This document shows positions 28,127 to 37,050 of a stretch of 64,000 nt of DNA, piece after piece. Every line of letters starts with the position of its first letter. The first letter of the stretch is position 1. The position numbers and the translations under genes were made by a program. A model generated the notes under the pieces. That model was not told where the DNA came from. It saw nothing but the letters and a program-made list of their open reading frames with translations, and made no database searches. The stretch comes from JBAXXL01 sp038206725 (GTDB lineage Bacteria; Bacteroidota; Ignavibacteria; Kapaibacteriales; UBA2268), in contig JBBRAO010000015.1 in NCBI GenBank assembly GCA_038206725.1, positions 1 to 64,000 on the forward strand, written 5' to 3'.

Positions 28127-29923
28127 ATGAAGTTCAAAGTAATACTTAACTTATCATTAGTTTTGTTAATGCTTGGCGTTATGTCAACAAGTGCATTAGC
28201 AGCGATTGCTCCGCCAACACTAACGACTCCGGCGAACAATCTGAAGAACTTATTGTTCAACGTTGAACTAAAATGGAACAGTGTTCCGACGGCATCTTAT
28301 TACGCCTTACAAGTTTCAACTTCCCCTTCATTTACTAATCCTACAGATCAATTAGTAAATATAGCTAAAGTAGAAGCGGTGAAATACGATTTATCAGGTT
28401 TGACTTACGGTCAAAACATATACTGGCGTTTACGCTCTGTGATTGCGAAAGATGGTGATTATCAAGAAAGTGCTTGGTCATCTCCTTTTACATTTACAAC
28501 TATACCTAAAATCAATATAGTTGGTCAATTAGATGTATGTAACGCAATTGATAATATCAAACTTTATCAAGTAGATGCTATTCCGGGTGTAATTTATACT
28601 TGGACTGTTACAGGCGGCACTATCCAAAGCGATGGCAATGCTACAGACGAAAAAATCACAGTACAATGGACAACTTCAAGTGGAACAGGAAATGTTAAAG
28701 TTGTTCGTACAGCAACTGCTTGGGGTACATTTACAGATAACGGAAATGTTAATGTTGTAGTTCACCCGGTTCACACACTTACAATTTCAACAGAAACAGA
28801 CACATATTATGATGGTATGTATTGCCCTAACGAAAGAATTAAATTTACAGCGGCGATAAGCGATCCCCTATTTGACGAAATGGATTTCGCTGAATATTAT
28901 TGGGAATTTAGTATAGCCGGTGGTGGTACTGTAAAAGTTCCGAATGTAATGTCAACTGTTTACATTTGGCCAAAAGTCGGTACTTATCATGTTAAATTTT
29001 TCGCTAGAACTTCCCCAGGCGATTGTGCAAATTACACTAAAGAATTTGATGTAATAGTAGTAAATACTTGCCCTGTTACAACAATTTTGGATGTTGACAA
29101 TAGCATTTGTCAAGGTACATCCGGTGCATTGTTACCGGTTTATGTATTTGGTGGAGCCGGCGGAAGCTTGGCAACAGATTACACTTACAAATGGACTCCA
29201 ACAGCATCGTTCTTGAACCCAACTCAAAAAGATGGTATTTATCTTGAAACAACGAAGTCAAAATATGTTGATTTCTATGCAACAGATAAAGTTGGTGCTA
29301 TGAGTCACTTAAACTTTAAAGTTTTATTAAGACCAAGACCAATGCCTGATGTTGTAAAAGTGTTAATCGTCCCAACTACAGTTACTAAATTGGATTTTGA
29401 AAATGGCGACGCCAACGGCGATTATAAATTATTGTTAAGCTATGGCTGTGGTGCCGGTAAAGATGATAATTGTGATGGTTGGAGCTGGAAATGGCTAGAT
29501 GCAGGTTATAATCCTACAATTAATCCAAACAATGTAAATATAGCTCTTGGTATCAATACATATTATTTGACAGTTACAAGCGATGAAGGTTGTGATTCAA
29601 GATTATTCCGTGGTGTTGTATATCGCGCACGTAGTAAAGAAATTATTGGACACGATTATACTTTAGGTAACAATGCAACTGCAGTTATGTTTGCTTACCC
29701 TAATCCGGCAATTAGTAATTTAAAAGTATTTGCGGAATTTGAAAAAGAAGCCAATATCACTTGTTCAATTATCAGTTTAGAAGGAAAAGTTGTAAAAACT
29801 TTCAATTCTTTCGGTAAAAGCTACGACGCTAATCTTGATGTAAACGATCTTCCTGTTGGATCATATATCTTGTCAGTAGAAACAAATGATGACGCTGTTG
29901 TTTGGAAATTCAACAAAAACTAA
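28127..29923 (+). CDS. T9SS-secreted protein, C-terminal paralogue of the preceding gene
   Basis: A 598-residue secreted protein of unknown function. Signal peptide 1-25 (ends ALA). One fibronectin-like domain (about 27-130) is followed by Ig/PKD-like domains and a T9SS tail (MFAYPNPAISNLKVFAEF). From about residue 30 onward it aligns along its whole length with roughly the last 600 residues of the 2199-residue neighbour: SYYALQVS, DQLVN, VTGGTIQSDGNATD, ATDTYYD/ETDTYYD, FGGAGG, GDANGDYKLL, VVYRARSKEI. It arose either by partial duplication of the larger gene or as the ancestor to which repeats were added. A GAGG ribosome-binding site lies eight bases before the ATG, and it has its own promoter core and terminator. 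Confidence 0.9.
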   Translation: MKFKVILNLSLVLLMLGVMSTSALAAIAPPTLTTPANNLKNLLFNVELKWNSVPTASYYALQVSTSPSFTNPTDQLVNIAKVEAVKYDLSGLTYGQNIYWRLRSVIAKDGDYQESAWSSPFTFTTIPKINIVGQLDVCNAIDNIKLYQVDAIPGVIYTWTVTGGTIQSDGNATDEKITVQWTTSSGTGNVKVVRTATAWGTFTDNGNVNVVVHPVHTLTISTETDTYYDGMYCPNERIKFTAAISDPLFDEMDFAEYYWEFSIAGGGTVKVPNVMSTVYIWPKVGTYHVKFFARTSPGDCANYTKEFDVIVVNTCPVTTILDVDNSICQGTSGALLPVYVFGGAGGSLATDYTYKWTPTASFLNPTQKDGIYLETTKSKYVDFYATDKVGAMSHLNFKVLLRPRPMPDVVKVLIVPTTVTKLDFENGDANGDYKLLLSYGCGAGKDDNCDGWSWKWLDAGYNPTINPNNVNIALGINTYYLTVTSDEGCDSRLFRGVVYRARSKEIIGHDYTLGNNATAVMFAYPNPAISNLKVFAEFEKEANITCSIISLEGKVVKTFNSFGKSYDANLDVNDLPVGSYILSVETNDDAVVWKFNKN

Positions 29924-29974
29924 ATCTTATCTGAACGAAGAACTTTAATTCTTAGTTCAAACATAAGTCATTAT

Positions 29975-30009
29975 GAAACAAGGGGTGTATCGCTCCTTGT
30001 TTCTTTTTG
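29975..30009 (+). terminator. intrinsic terminator after the 598-residue secreted protein gene
   Basis: GAAACAAGG (29975-29983) pairs with CCTTGTTTC (29995-30003), followed by T's. Confidence 0.8.
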
Positions 30010-30079
30010 TTAGACAGATTTATGATAGTTTTAAACGGCAGTTCCAATTGAGAAATTTTCTTTTTTGGAATAACTTTCA

Positions 30080-30087
30080 TATTTTTG
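30080..30087 (+). promoter_or_regulatory. TAnnTTTG promoter core for hslU
   Basis: TATTTTTG followed by TA, 42 bases before the ATG at 30130. Confidence 0.5.
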
Positions 30088-30129
30088 TAGCTTGAATTTT
30101 TTTCAATTTATTAATTGTATAAAAATCTA

Positions 30130-31524
30130 ATGGAAAAACAGAACTTTATATTGAAAGACCCTAATGAAATTTTAACTCCCCGCGAAGTAGTTGCAGAATT
30201 GGATAAGTATATTATTGGGCAAGATGAAGCAAAAAAAGCTGTTGCAATAGCTTTACGAAATAGATGGCGCCGTCAAAACGTAACCGGTGCAATAAAGGAT
30301 GAAATTTTACCCAATAATATAATTATGATTGGACCTACCGGTGTTGGAAAAACTGAAATCGCGCGTCGTTTAGCACGATTGGCGGGAGCACCTTTCATAA
30401 AAGTTGAAGCTACCAAATTTACGGAAATAGGTTATGTGGGACGCGATGTCGAATCAATGATTCGTGATTTGGCTGAAAGAGCCGTGGCTATAGTTAGAGA
30501 AGAACATACTAATATAATTAGCAAACAAGCTAGGTCTGCCGCGGAAGAAAGAATTTTGGATTTACTGGTACCTCCAATTAAAAAAGAGGTAATAGATGAA
30601 AACTATGAAGTAAAAGAAATTGAAGATGGGCACGATAATAGCAAAACCCGCGAGAAATTTAGGAAAATGCTGAATAATGGTGTTTTGGACGAGCGCGAAA
30701 TAGAAGTTGATATTATGGTTGAAGCAAATGCCGGTATGCAGGTGCTTGGACCAATAGGTTTAGACGATATGGGTATAAATCTTCAAGACCTATTTGGCAA
30801 TATGATGCCAAAGAAAAGAAAAACTAAAAAGATGAAAATTGTAGAAGCAATTAAAATCATCGAGAAAGAAGAAGCTGAAAAATTGATTGATATGGATACT
30901 GTTGTTCGCGATGCTTTGCAAAGAGCCGAAAGCACGGGAATTGTATTTATTGATGAAATAGACAAAGTTGCAGGTAAATCAAGCGGTAGTTCTGGACCGG
31001 AAGTTTCACGCGAAGGTGTGCAGAGAGATTTGTTACCAATCGTTGAAGGTTCTACTGTGAACACTAAATATGGTACATTAAGGACAGATCACGTGCTTTT
31101 TATCGCTTCAGGTGCATTCCACGTATCGAAACCATCGGATTTGATACCGGAGCTTCAGGGACGTTTTCCAATCAGAGTGGAGTTGAATAGTCTAACAGAA
31201 GAAGATTTTATCAAAATCCTTACTTTACCGGAAAATGCTTTGATTAAGCAGTACTCTGCTTTGATGCTTACCGAAGGTGTCGAACTTACTTTTGGCGAAG
31301 ACGCTATCAAGGCGATTGCTTCAACCGCCGCTTTTGTTAATGACGAAGTTATTAATATTGGAGCTAGAAGATTGCATACCATCTTGACAACATTACTAGA
31401 GGACATACTATTTAACTCACCGGATAATTTAAAAAAGAAGAAAATAGTCATTACAGAAAAGAATGTAAATGATAAATTACAGGTGATTATTCAGAACAAA
31501 GATTTAAGCAAATTTATTTTATAA
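30130..31524 (+). CDS. hslU: ATP-dependent protease ATPase subunit HslU (ClpY)
   Basis: AAA+ unfoldase that feeds substrates into the HslV peptidase. The 464-residue product opens TPREVVAELDKYIIGQDEAKK. It has Walker A GPTGVGKT (68-75), the pore/GYVGRDVESMIRDL region, the variable I-domain (about 110-245), Walker B GIVFIDEID, the arginine-finger region LQGRFPIRVEL and sensor 2 GARRLHT. It ends in the usual short hydrophobic tail (SKFIL) that activates HslV. An in-frame TTG lies five codons upstream; the ATG is preferred. hslV, normally just upstream, is not in this window; the neighbour there is a secreted protein with its own terminator. The acyl-CoA dehydrogenase gene follows after 18 bases. 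Confidence 0.96.
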   Translation: MEKQNFILKDPNEILTPREVVAELDKYIIGQDEAKKAVAIALRNRWRRQNVTGAIKDEILPNNIIMIGPTGVGKTEIARRLARLAGAPFIKVEATKFTEIGYVGRDVESMIRDLAERAVAIVREEHTNIISKQARSAAEERILDLLVPPIKKEVIDENYEVKEIEDGHDNSKTREKFRKMLNNGVLDEREIEVDIMVEANAGMQVLGPIGLDDMGINLQDLFGNMMPKKRKTKKMKIVEAIKIIEKEEAEKLIDMDTVVRDALQRAESTGIVFIDEIDKVAGKSSGSSGPEVSREGVQRDLLPIVEGSTVNTKYGTLRTDHVLFIASGAFHVSKPSDLIPELQGRFPIRVELNSLTEEDFIKILTLPENALIKQYSALMLTEGVELTFGEDAIKAIASTAAFVNDEVINIGARRLHTILTTLLEDILFNSPDNLKKKKIVITEKNVNDKLQVIIQNKDLSKFIL

Positions 31525-31542
31525 TATAATATTGAGGACTTT

Positions 31543-32688
31543 ATGAATTTAGATTATACGCTAAATGAAGAACAGCAAATGTTGCGCGATATGGTGCGCA
31601 GTTTTGCAATTGATGAATTGAAACCGATTGCCGCAAAAATAGATGAAGATGAAGCAATTCCAATGGATATTATCCGTAAAGTGGGTGATCTTGGTATTTT
31701 AGGTGCTCCATTTCCCGAAGAAGTAGGCGGTTCCGGTTTTGGCGAAGTTGGATATTGCTTATGCCAAGAAGAAATTGGTAGAGCTTGCTTGTCAACAGCC
31801 ACTTTTATCGGCGCTCACGTATCTATTGGTACCAATGCTATTTACATTGGTGGTACAGACGAAGTAAAACAAAAATTTCTACCGGATTTGACAAGTGGAA
31901 AAAAAATCGCTTCATTTGCACTAACTGAAACAGGTGCAGGCTCCGATGCTTTCAATTTATCAACAAAAGCAGTTGAAGATGGAGATGACTATATCATTAA
32001 TGGTGAAAAACTTTGGATAACAAATGCGCCTTTCGCCGATGTATTCAGTGTATTTGCACGTACCAAAAAAGGTATTTCTGCTTTCGTAGTTGAAAAAGGT
32101 ACACCGGGTTTAACTCCGGGAGCTCCTGAAAAGAAAATGGGTATCCGCGGTAGCAAAACATCTTCATTAACTTTTGAAGATGTGAGAGTACCAAAGGGTA
32201 ATATGATTGGTCGCGATGGTTACGGTTTTTTAATTGCAATGAAAACTTTGGATGCAGGACGTTTGGGTTTGGGAGCCGCTTGTTTGGGCGCTTCTAAAGA
32301 ACTTTTAGAAATGTCGGTAGCTTATGCAAAACAACGCAAACAATTCGATGAACCAATCTCCAATTTCCAAGCAGTTCAACATATGATTTCTGACATGGGG
32401 ACTTTAATATATACTATGGAATCAGTTCTATACCGTTCAGCGGCAGATTATGATAATGGTACTATACAATCAAGACAGTCAGCTATGGTAAAATTAATTT
32501 GCTCCGAAGGATTTGAAAAAGTCGTTGATATGGCTCTTCAAATTCACGGAGGAATGGGTTATTCACGAGAATTACCAATCGAACGTTTCTATCGTGATTC
32601 ACGTATTAATCGCATATTTGAAGGTACAACAGAAGTTCAAAAACTTGTTATCGCTCGCGATGTAATCAAAAAAAATGGCTTAATGTAA
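31543..32688 (+). CDS. acyl-CoA dehydrogenase (short/medium-chain type)
   Basis: FAD-dependent oxidation of an acyl-CoA to the 2-enoyl-CoA, passing electrons to ETF; acts in fatty-acid or branched-chain amino-acid breakdown. The 381-residue product has the N-terminal helical domain, the flavin/substrate segment FALTETGAGSD and WITNA, the C-terminal signature QIHGGMGYSRELPIERFYRDSR, and the catalytic base Glu360 in RIFEGTTEVQ, the butyryl/short-chain position. The chain length of the substrate cannot be fixed from sequence. A GAGG site precedes the ATG, and it lies 18 bases after hslU, so the two are probably co-transcribed. A strong terminator follows. Confidence 0.93.
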   Translation: MNLDYTLNEEQQMLRDMVRSFAIDELKPIAAKIDEDEAIPMDIIRKVGDLGILGAPFPEEVGGSGFGEVGYCLCQEEIGRACLSTATFIGAHVSIGTNAIYIGGTDEVKQKFLPDLTSGKKIASFALTETGAGSDAFNLSTKAVEDGDDYIINGEKLWITNAPFADVFSVFARTKKGISAFVVEKGTPGLTPGAPEKKMGIRGSKTSSLTFEDVRVPKGNMIGRDGYGFLIAMKTLDAGRLGLGAACLGASKELLEMSVAYAKQRKQFDEPISNFQAVQHMISDMGTLIYTMESVLYRSAADYDNGTIQSRQSAMVKLICSEGFEKVVDMALQIHGGMGYSRELPIERFYRDSRINRIFEGTTEVQKLVIARDVIKKNGLM

Positions 32689-32740
32689 TTAGTACTTATT
32701 CAAAAATCCAACCGTAATGGTTTAGGATTTGATAAAAAAT

Positions 32741-32776
32741 AAAAAGTTCCCAAATTGTGGTTTGGGAACTTTTTTT
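32741..32776. terminator. bidirectional intrinsic terminator
   Basis: AAAAAGTTCCCAAA (32741-32754) pairs perfectly over 14 bases with 32761-32774. T tracts in both directions suit the acyl-CoA dehydrogenase gene and the converging S8 protease gene. Confidence 0.92.
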
Positions 32777-32831
32777 ATAATAATCTCAATTCTCAGCAAA
32801 ATAGCGGGGACCGAGATAGAAACTAATTGAA

Positions 32832-34868
32832 CTATCTATTAATAATAAATTTTTGGATTTTTTGGCTGTTGTTGATTTGGATTAAAACAAAATACATTCC
32901 ATTGCTTATAGTAGTAACATCAATTTTTCTTTGGATTGATCCGTCGCCTGAATAGAATGATTCACTTTCAATTAGTTTTCTACCCTCGATATCCATTATT
33001 TTTATCTTAGCATTTCCAGCGTTTTTTGCTGTTAATTCGATAAATACTTCGTTTAGATTTGCTGTAATAACGGTTGGGTAAACTGCAATTACCATTTCTT
33101 CAGAATCGGCGACATCGTTAGATAGGATTGGCAATTTCGATTCTACGACACCAAAAGGAATAGATTTCGATTCAGCATCAACCAAATAAACCTTGTTTTT
33201 GCCTATCGGCTTTCTTAAAACAACAGGGTCAAAAACTGATTCGATATATACTTCCGTGGGTTGCCCCAAGAATCGTTCTAATTTGAAATCCGCGGCAAAT
33301 AGATATTGACCATCAATCAATTTTAGCGTGTGTTTTTCAAACTTATCATTATCGGCAAATTTTATATAAATAAAATTACGTGCTGTATAATACTGACTGA
33401 TAATATTAATAACGAAACGTTTATAATTTCCGCAATTATAATACATCAATTCTCCTGCGGCTGTTTTAGTTGCTTTAATGGTTTTTAATAAGTCCGGTTT
33501 TCCCCAACCTATATCATTATTCGGATCATCGTGATTGGAAGCGTTTCGTTTAAGGAGTGTGATGGCTTCATCGCGAGTCAAATAGGGTGCGGCGGACATA
33601 ATAAGAGTAGCGGCACCGGCGGCTAATGGGCAAGCTAAGGAAGTTCCATTCGCAGGAATTATATAAGTAGAACCCGGATCAATACAAAAGACACTTACCC
33701 CACGCGCACACATATCCGGTTTAATATTGTGTGATGCATTCGGTCCACGAGAACTAAAATCGGCAACTACAAGCGAATCAGCTTTCATCGCGCCTATAGA
33801 AACGGCTAAACTTGCATCTGCCGGTGATAAAAGCGATTGGGCGGTAGGACCATTATTTCCCATAGCGGTAAAGCATATTAAGCCTAATTTAGACGCTAAA
33901 TTTAAGTATTGGGTGGCAACACAGGAATTACCGTCAAGATCTTCTATTTTGTAAGGATTGATATTCAAATCACGATATCCCAGGGAGGTGCTAATTAAAT
34001 CGGCTCCTAATGCCTCGTGCCACTCTACAGCGGCAGCATAATTGTCTTCCTCTATATGTAACTCAGAACGGTTATCTTCGGTTTTTGCAAGACTAAAATC
34101 AGCCTTTGGAGCAATACCTATCATAGAATCGGGCTCAATGGCGGCTATTGATGAGAAAACAGCAGAGCCGTGCCAATCTTGACCGGCAATATCGTTCTCT
34201 TGATTCATAGTGATCGAGTCGCCGTAAACGAAATCCCATTCAGATATGACATTACTTCCTGAAAGGAATTGGTTTGTTGTCCATTTAAAACCGTTATCAC
34301 ATAAACCAAGTTGAATACCGGTACCATTAATTCCCAAGTTGTGGAGTACTTCGGCATTCATTTCTTTCAATTGACCATAAGAATAACCGTAATAATTGCT
34401 TTCATATCCATAGTTTTTTTGCAAAAGCAAATTTTCGGCCGTAGCAATTTGTTTGTTCTGTTCCGCTAGCAATTCCAAATGTAAGGGTTTTTCGTCCGTA
34501 TCGATTACTTTTTTAACAAATGTTAAAGTCTTGATTTTTTCTAAACTTGTAGAATCGCAATCAACGACCAGATAATTATACCATTTTAACTTTTGAAGAA
34601 TTTTGCAGCCATTGTTCTCTAATTCCACAATGTAATCGGCGTAAATCGGAACATCGGCTTCTGTGATTAGAGCTTCTGGTTTAATCCCGTTCTTTAGGCG
34701 TCTATCCAAGCACTTTTGAGTTAATGAATTTTCAGCTAATTCATATTTTTCGGTGCCATTAGAAAATGCACCGGCACCTTTATCCGTCAATAGCACTCTA
34801 TAGGCTTTTGGAAAAATTATTTGCGGTAAAATAGTTAAAATAAGTACAAGCAATAGGGCTTTTTTCAT
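32832..34868 (-). CDS. T9SS-secreted subtilisin-like (S8) serine protease, compact
   Basis: A 678-residue extracellular serine endopeptidase. Signal peptide 1-21; an inhibitor-like pro-region follows (about 22-130). The catalytic domain (about 165-455) has Asp191 (LGLCDNGFKW), His233 (DWHGSAV, a less usual surrounding than HGT), oxyanion Asn338 (TAMGNNG) and Ser410 (NGTSLACPLAAG). The last ~80 residues are a T9SS-like tail (VYPTVITANLNEVFIEL ... SNGMYFVLIQ), slightly off the usual PNP motif because it reads YPTV. It resembles the KP-43/BREPAP-type compact cargo proteases of Bacteroidota. It is transcribed alone and diverges from the SDR gene; a promoter core is at 34908-34915. Confidence 0.93.
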   Translation of the reverse strand: MKKALLLVLILTILPQIIFPKAYRVLLTDKGAGAFSNGTEKYELAENSLTQKCLDRRLKNGIKPEALITEADVPIYADYIVELENNGCKILQKLKWYNYLVVDCDSTSLEKIKTLTFVKKVIDTDEKPLHLELLAEQNKQIATAENLLLQKNYGYESNYYGYSYGQLKEMNAEVLHNLGINGTGIQLGLCDNGFKWTTNQFLSGSNVISEWDFVYGDSITMNQENDIAGQDWHGSAVFSSIAAIEPDSMIGIAPKADFSLAKTEDNRSELHIEEDNYAAAVEWHEALGADLISTSLGYRDLNINPYKIEDLDGNSCVATQYLNLASKLGLICFTAMGNNGPTAQSLLSPADASLAVSIGAMKADSLVVADFSSRGPNASHNIKPDMCARGVSVFCIDPGSTYIIPANGTSLACPLAAGAATLIMSAAPYLTRDEAITLLKRNASNHDDPNNDIGWGKPDLLKTIKATKTAAGELMYYNCGNYKRFVINIISQYYTARNFIYIKFADNDKFEKHTLKLIDGQYLFAADFKLERFLGQPTEVYIESVFDPVVLRKPIGKNKVYLVDAESKSIPFGVVESKLPILSNDVADSEEMVIAVYPTVITANLNEVFIELTAKNAGNAKIKIMDIEGRKLIESESFYSGDGSIQRKIDVTTISNGMYFVLIQINNSQKIQKFIINR

Positions 34869-34907
34869 AAGTAAATTTTAAATTATTTAGAACTAAGTGT
34901 TAAATTA

Positions 34908-34915
34908 CAAAATTA
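34908..34915 (-). promoter_or_regulatory. TAnnTTTG promoter core for the compact S8 protease
   Basis: Minus strand reads TAATTTTG, about 40 bases before the ATG at 34868. It lies within the divergent 67-base gap. Confidence 0.45.
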
Positions 34916-34935
34916 CGAAAAATAATCAATATATA

Positions 34936-35655
34936 ATGAAAAACGTTATCATAACAGGAAGCGGCAACCGATTGGGGAAGCATTTAGCTTTGGATTTCGC
35001 TAAAAAAGGCTATAAAATAGTTGTCCATTATCATACTTCAATTGAATCAGCTAATGAAGTACACCAATTAATTTTGGATTTGGGTAGGGATTCAATTTTA
35101 GTTCAAGCTGATTTGAGCAATCTTAGGGACATTGAGCGATTGTTTGCCACAGCGTCGAAGCATTATGGCAAATTGGATATTCTTATCAATAGCGCGTCTG
35201 TATTGCCCCAGCAAATGGCTGTGGAAGAAATCACGTCAGTGGATTGGAACGATATTATGAATGTCAATCTAAAAGCTTACCTTTTCGCTTCACAGCAATT
35301 CGCAAAATATGCTTCTGATTCAGCAAAAATTATTAATATTGCATCGCTCGGCGGTCAGGAAATATGGCGCAAACGTTTGCTTTATAATGTTTCTAAAGCC
35401 GGTGTAATTCAGATGACAAAAGCTTTAGCACGAGAATATGCTCCAAAAATAGCTGTTAATTCCGTCAGTCCGGGAATTGTTTCAATTCCTGATGAACCGT
35501 CGGTGAATGAAACTTTAAGTCCGAATAGAATTCCTTATGGTAGATATGCTAAACCCGAAGAAATTTTTGAAGCGGTCTATTTCTTCGCGGAATGTTCAAA
35601 TTATATAACAGCCCAAAATCTCAATGTTGATGGTGGATACCACGACGCTCGATAA
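34936..35655 (+). CDS. short-chain reductase, PTR1/FolM-like pteridine reductase
   Basis: Probably an NADPH-dependent reductase of pterins or dihydrofolate. The 239-residue SDR has TGSGNRLG (7-14), corresponding to the TGxxxRLG motif of pteridine reductase 1. Then come HYHTSIESAN (31-40) and QADLSN (57-62), which also match PTR1 closely, and the catalytic Ser137, Tyr150 and Lys154 (YNVSK). A FabG-type oxoacyl reductase is the main alternative, but the HYHxS cofactor loop favours the pteridine group. An upstream in-frame GTG (34897) is possible, but the ATG gives the correct SDR N terminus. It is three bases before mtaB and about 1.4 kb before thyX, which fits a folate role; the assignment is inference. 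Confidence 0.8.
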   Translation: MKNVIITGSGNRLGKHLALDFAKKGYKIVVHYHTSIESANEVHQLILDLGRDSILVQADLSNLRDIERLFATASKHYGKLDILINSASVLPQQMAVEEITSVDWNDIMNVNLKAYLFASQQFAKYASDSAKIINIASLGGQEIWRKRLLYNVSKAGVIQMTKALAREYAPKIAVNSVSPGIVSIPDEPSVNETLSPNRIPYGRYAKPEEIFEAVYFFAECSNYITAQNLNVDGGYHDAR

Positions 35656-35658
35656 AGT

Positions 35659-36945
35659 ATGAAAAGAATAAAAATTGAAACAATCGGTTGTAAGGTGAAT
35701 TTCGCCGAATCGGAAAGAATGAAGGAAATCTTCATCTCTGAGGGTTATTCAATAGCTAAAGAGGGAGATGAAGTAGATATGATTTTAATAAACACCTGTA
35801 CTGTAACAGGTAAAGCCGAACGCGATGCTCGGAAAATCATTCGTCGTTTAAAGCGTGAGCATCCAACCGCTATAGTTATCGCCGCCGGATGTATGTCGGA
35901 ATTCAACCCAACCAAAACTGCGGAAATTTTAGAAGTTGATGCAGTATTAGGTCAATCCGAAAAGTATAAAGCGCCATTTATTATAGATGACATTATAAAA
36001 GGGAATCTGCCTAAGGTGTTAATAAATACAGAGCTCGAACCCGAATTTGAATTTGCCGCTTCCTACGACCCCGAAAATAGGTCCCGTGGGTTTTTAAAAC
36101 TACAGGATGGGTGCGATTATTACTGTACATATTGTGCGGTAGCATATTCACGAGGTCAATCACGTTCGATGAATTTTGATGAAATTATACCGGCACTGAG
36201 GAAGATCAGAGAGGCTGGCTTTCGAGAAATAGTTATTTCAGGAATTAACTTAGGTACATACTCCGACAAAGGCAAGAACTTTTCAGATGTAATTGAGTTA
36301 ATATCAGAAAGTGATTTGGATATTAGAGCCCGCATATCTTCTATTGAGCCTAATTTATTGACAGAAAAAATTATTGAGCTTACAGCAAATTCCGAAAAGA
36401 TTTGTCCGCATTTCCACATACCTTTGCAAAGCGGTTCCGACTGGATTTTAAAGGAAATGCACAGACGGTACAATACCCGATTTTTTGCTGAATTGCTCCA
36501 TAAAATCAAAACGCGGATTCCGGATTGCTGTTTGGGAATTGATGTTATAACAGGTTTTCCCGGTGAAACTGATGAACTATTTATGGAAACATACAAATTT
36601 CTGGATAGTTTACCGTTAAGTTATTTGCACGTATTTAGTTATTCTGAACGAAAAGGAACACCTGCCGCTGAAATGGCAGGTAAAGTCAGTGAATTTGACA
36701 AAAAGCAACGAACGCGAAAATTACTTCAATTATCGGAAAGAAAGAAAGAAGATTTCTACCGTTCGCAACTTGGTAATGAATTTTTCGTTATACCGGAGTA
36801 TAAACCTCCATCAAAAACAGCTTTTGGATGGACAGAAAACTACATAAGAGCAAAATTTGTCGTAGATGATTATAACGCTGATATTATAAGACTTAAAGCC
36901 GATTCAATAGATGATGACGGGACGATAAAGGCAGTTATTTTTTAA
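35659..36945 (+). CDS. mtaB: tRNA N6-threonylcarbamoyladenosine (t6A37) methylthiotransferase MtaB
   Basis: Radical-SAM enzyme that adds a methylthio group to t6A at position 37 of tRNAs reading ANN codons. The 428-residue product has the N-terminal UPF0004 domain with Cys11 (ETIGCKVNFAE, the MtaB/YqeV form rather than MiaB GCQMN), Cys47 (NTCTVT) and Cys78 (AAGCM), which hold the auxiliary 4Fe-4S cluster. The radical-SAM triad is Cys152, Cys156 and Cys159 (GCDYYCTYC). A short TRAM-like C-terminal part follows. It starts three bases after the SDR stop, so the two are translated from one transcript. An antisense reading frame of 146 codons inside it is a shadow. Confidence 0.93.
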   Translation: MKRIKIETIGCKVNFAESERMKEIFISEGYSIAKEGDEVDMILINTCTVTGKAERDARKIIRRLKREHPTAIVIAAGCMSEFNPTKTAEILEVDAVLGQSEKYKAPFIIDDIIKGNLPKVLINTELEPEFEFAASYDPENRSRGFLKLQDGCDYYCTYCAVAYSRGQSRSMNFDEIIPALRKIREAGFREIVISGINLGTYSDKGKNFSDVIELISESDLDIRARISSIEPNLLTEKIIELTANSEKICPHFHIPLQSGSDWILKEMHRRYNTRFFAELLHKIKTRIPDCCLGIDVITGFPGETDELFMETYKFLDSLPLSYLHVFSYSERKGTPAAEMAGKVSEFDKKQRTRKLLQLSERKKEDFYRSQLGNEFFVIPEYKPPSKTAFGWTENYIRAKFVVDDYNADIIRLKADSIDDDGTIKAVIF

Positions 36946-37006
36946 AAATGCAAAAAAAAATGAAACTTTTTTGCCACTTATTTGTCTTTATATATATTGG
37001 AATTGG

Positions 37007-37014
37007 TATTTTTG
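37007..37014 (+). promoter_or_regulatory. TAnnTTTG promoter core for thyX
   Basis: TATTTTTG, 36 bases before the ATG at 37051, with a TTTG at 36981-36984 that may serve as the -33 element. Its place excludes the longer TTG-initiated reading frame from 36982. Confidence 0.55.
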
Positions 37015-37050
37015 CTAAATTCTATATTAAATAATAGTGAAAAAACAAAA

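Noticed and set aside
36156..36596. A 146-codon frame antisense to mtaB
   Set aside because: mtaB is unmistakable on the other strand; the composition is that of a shadow frame.
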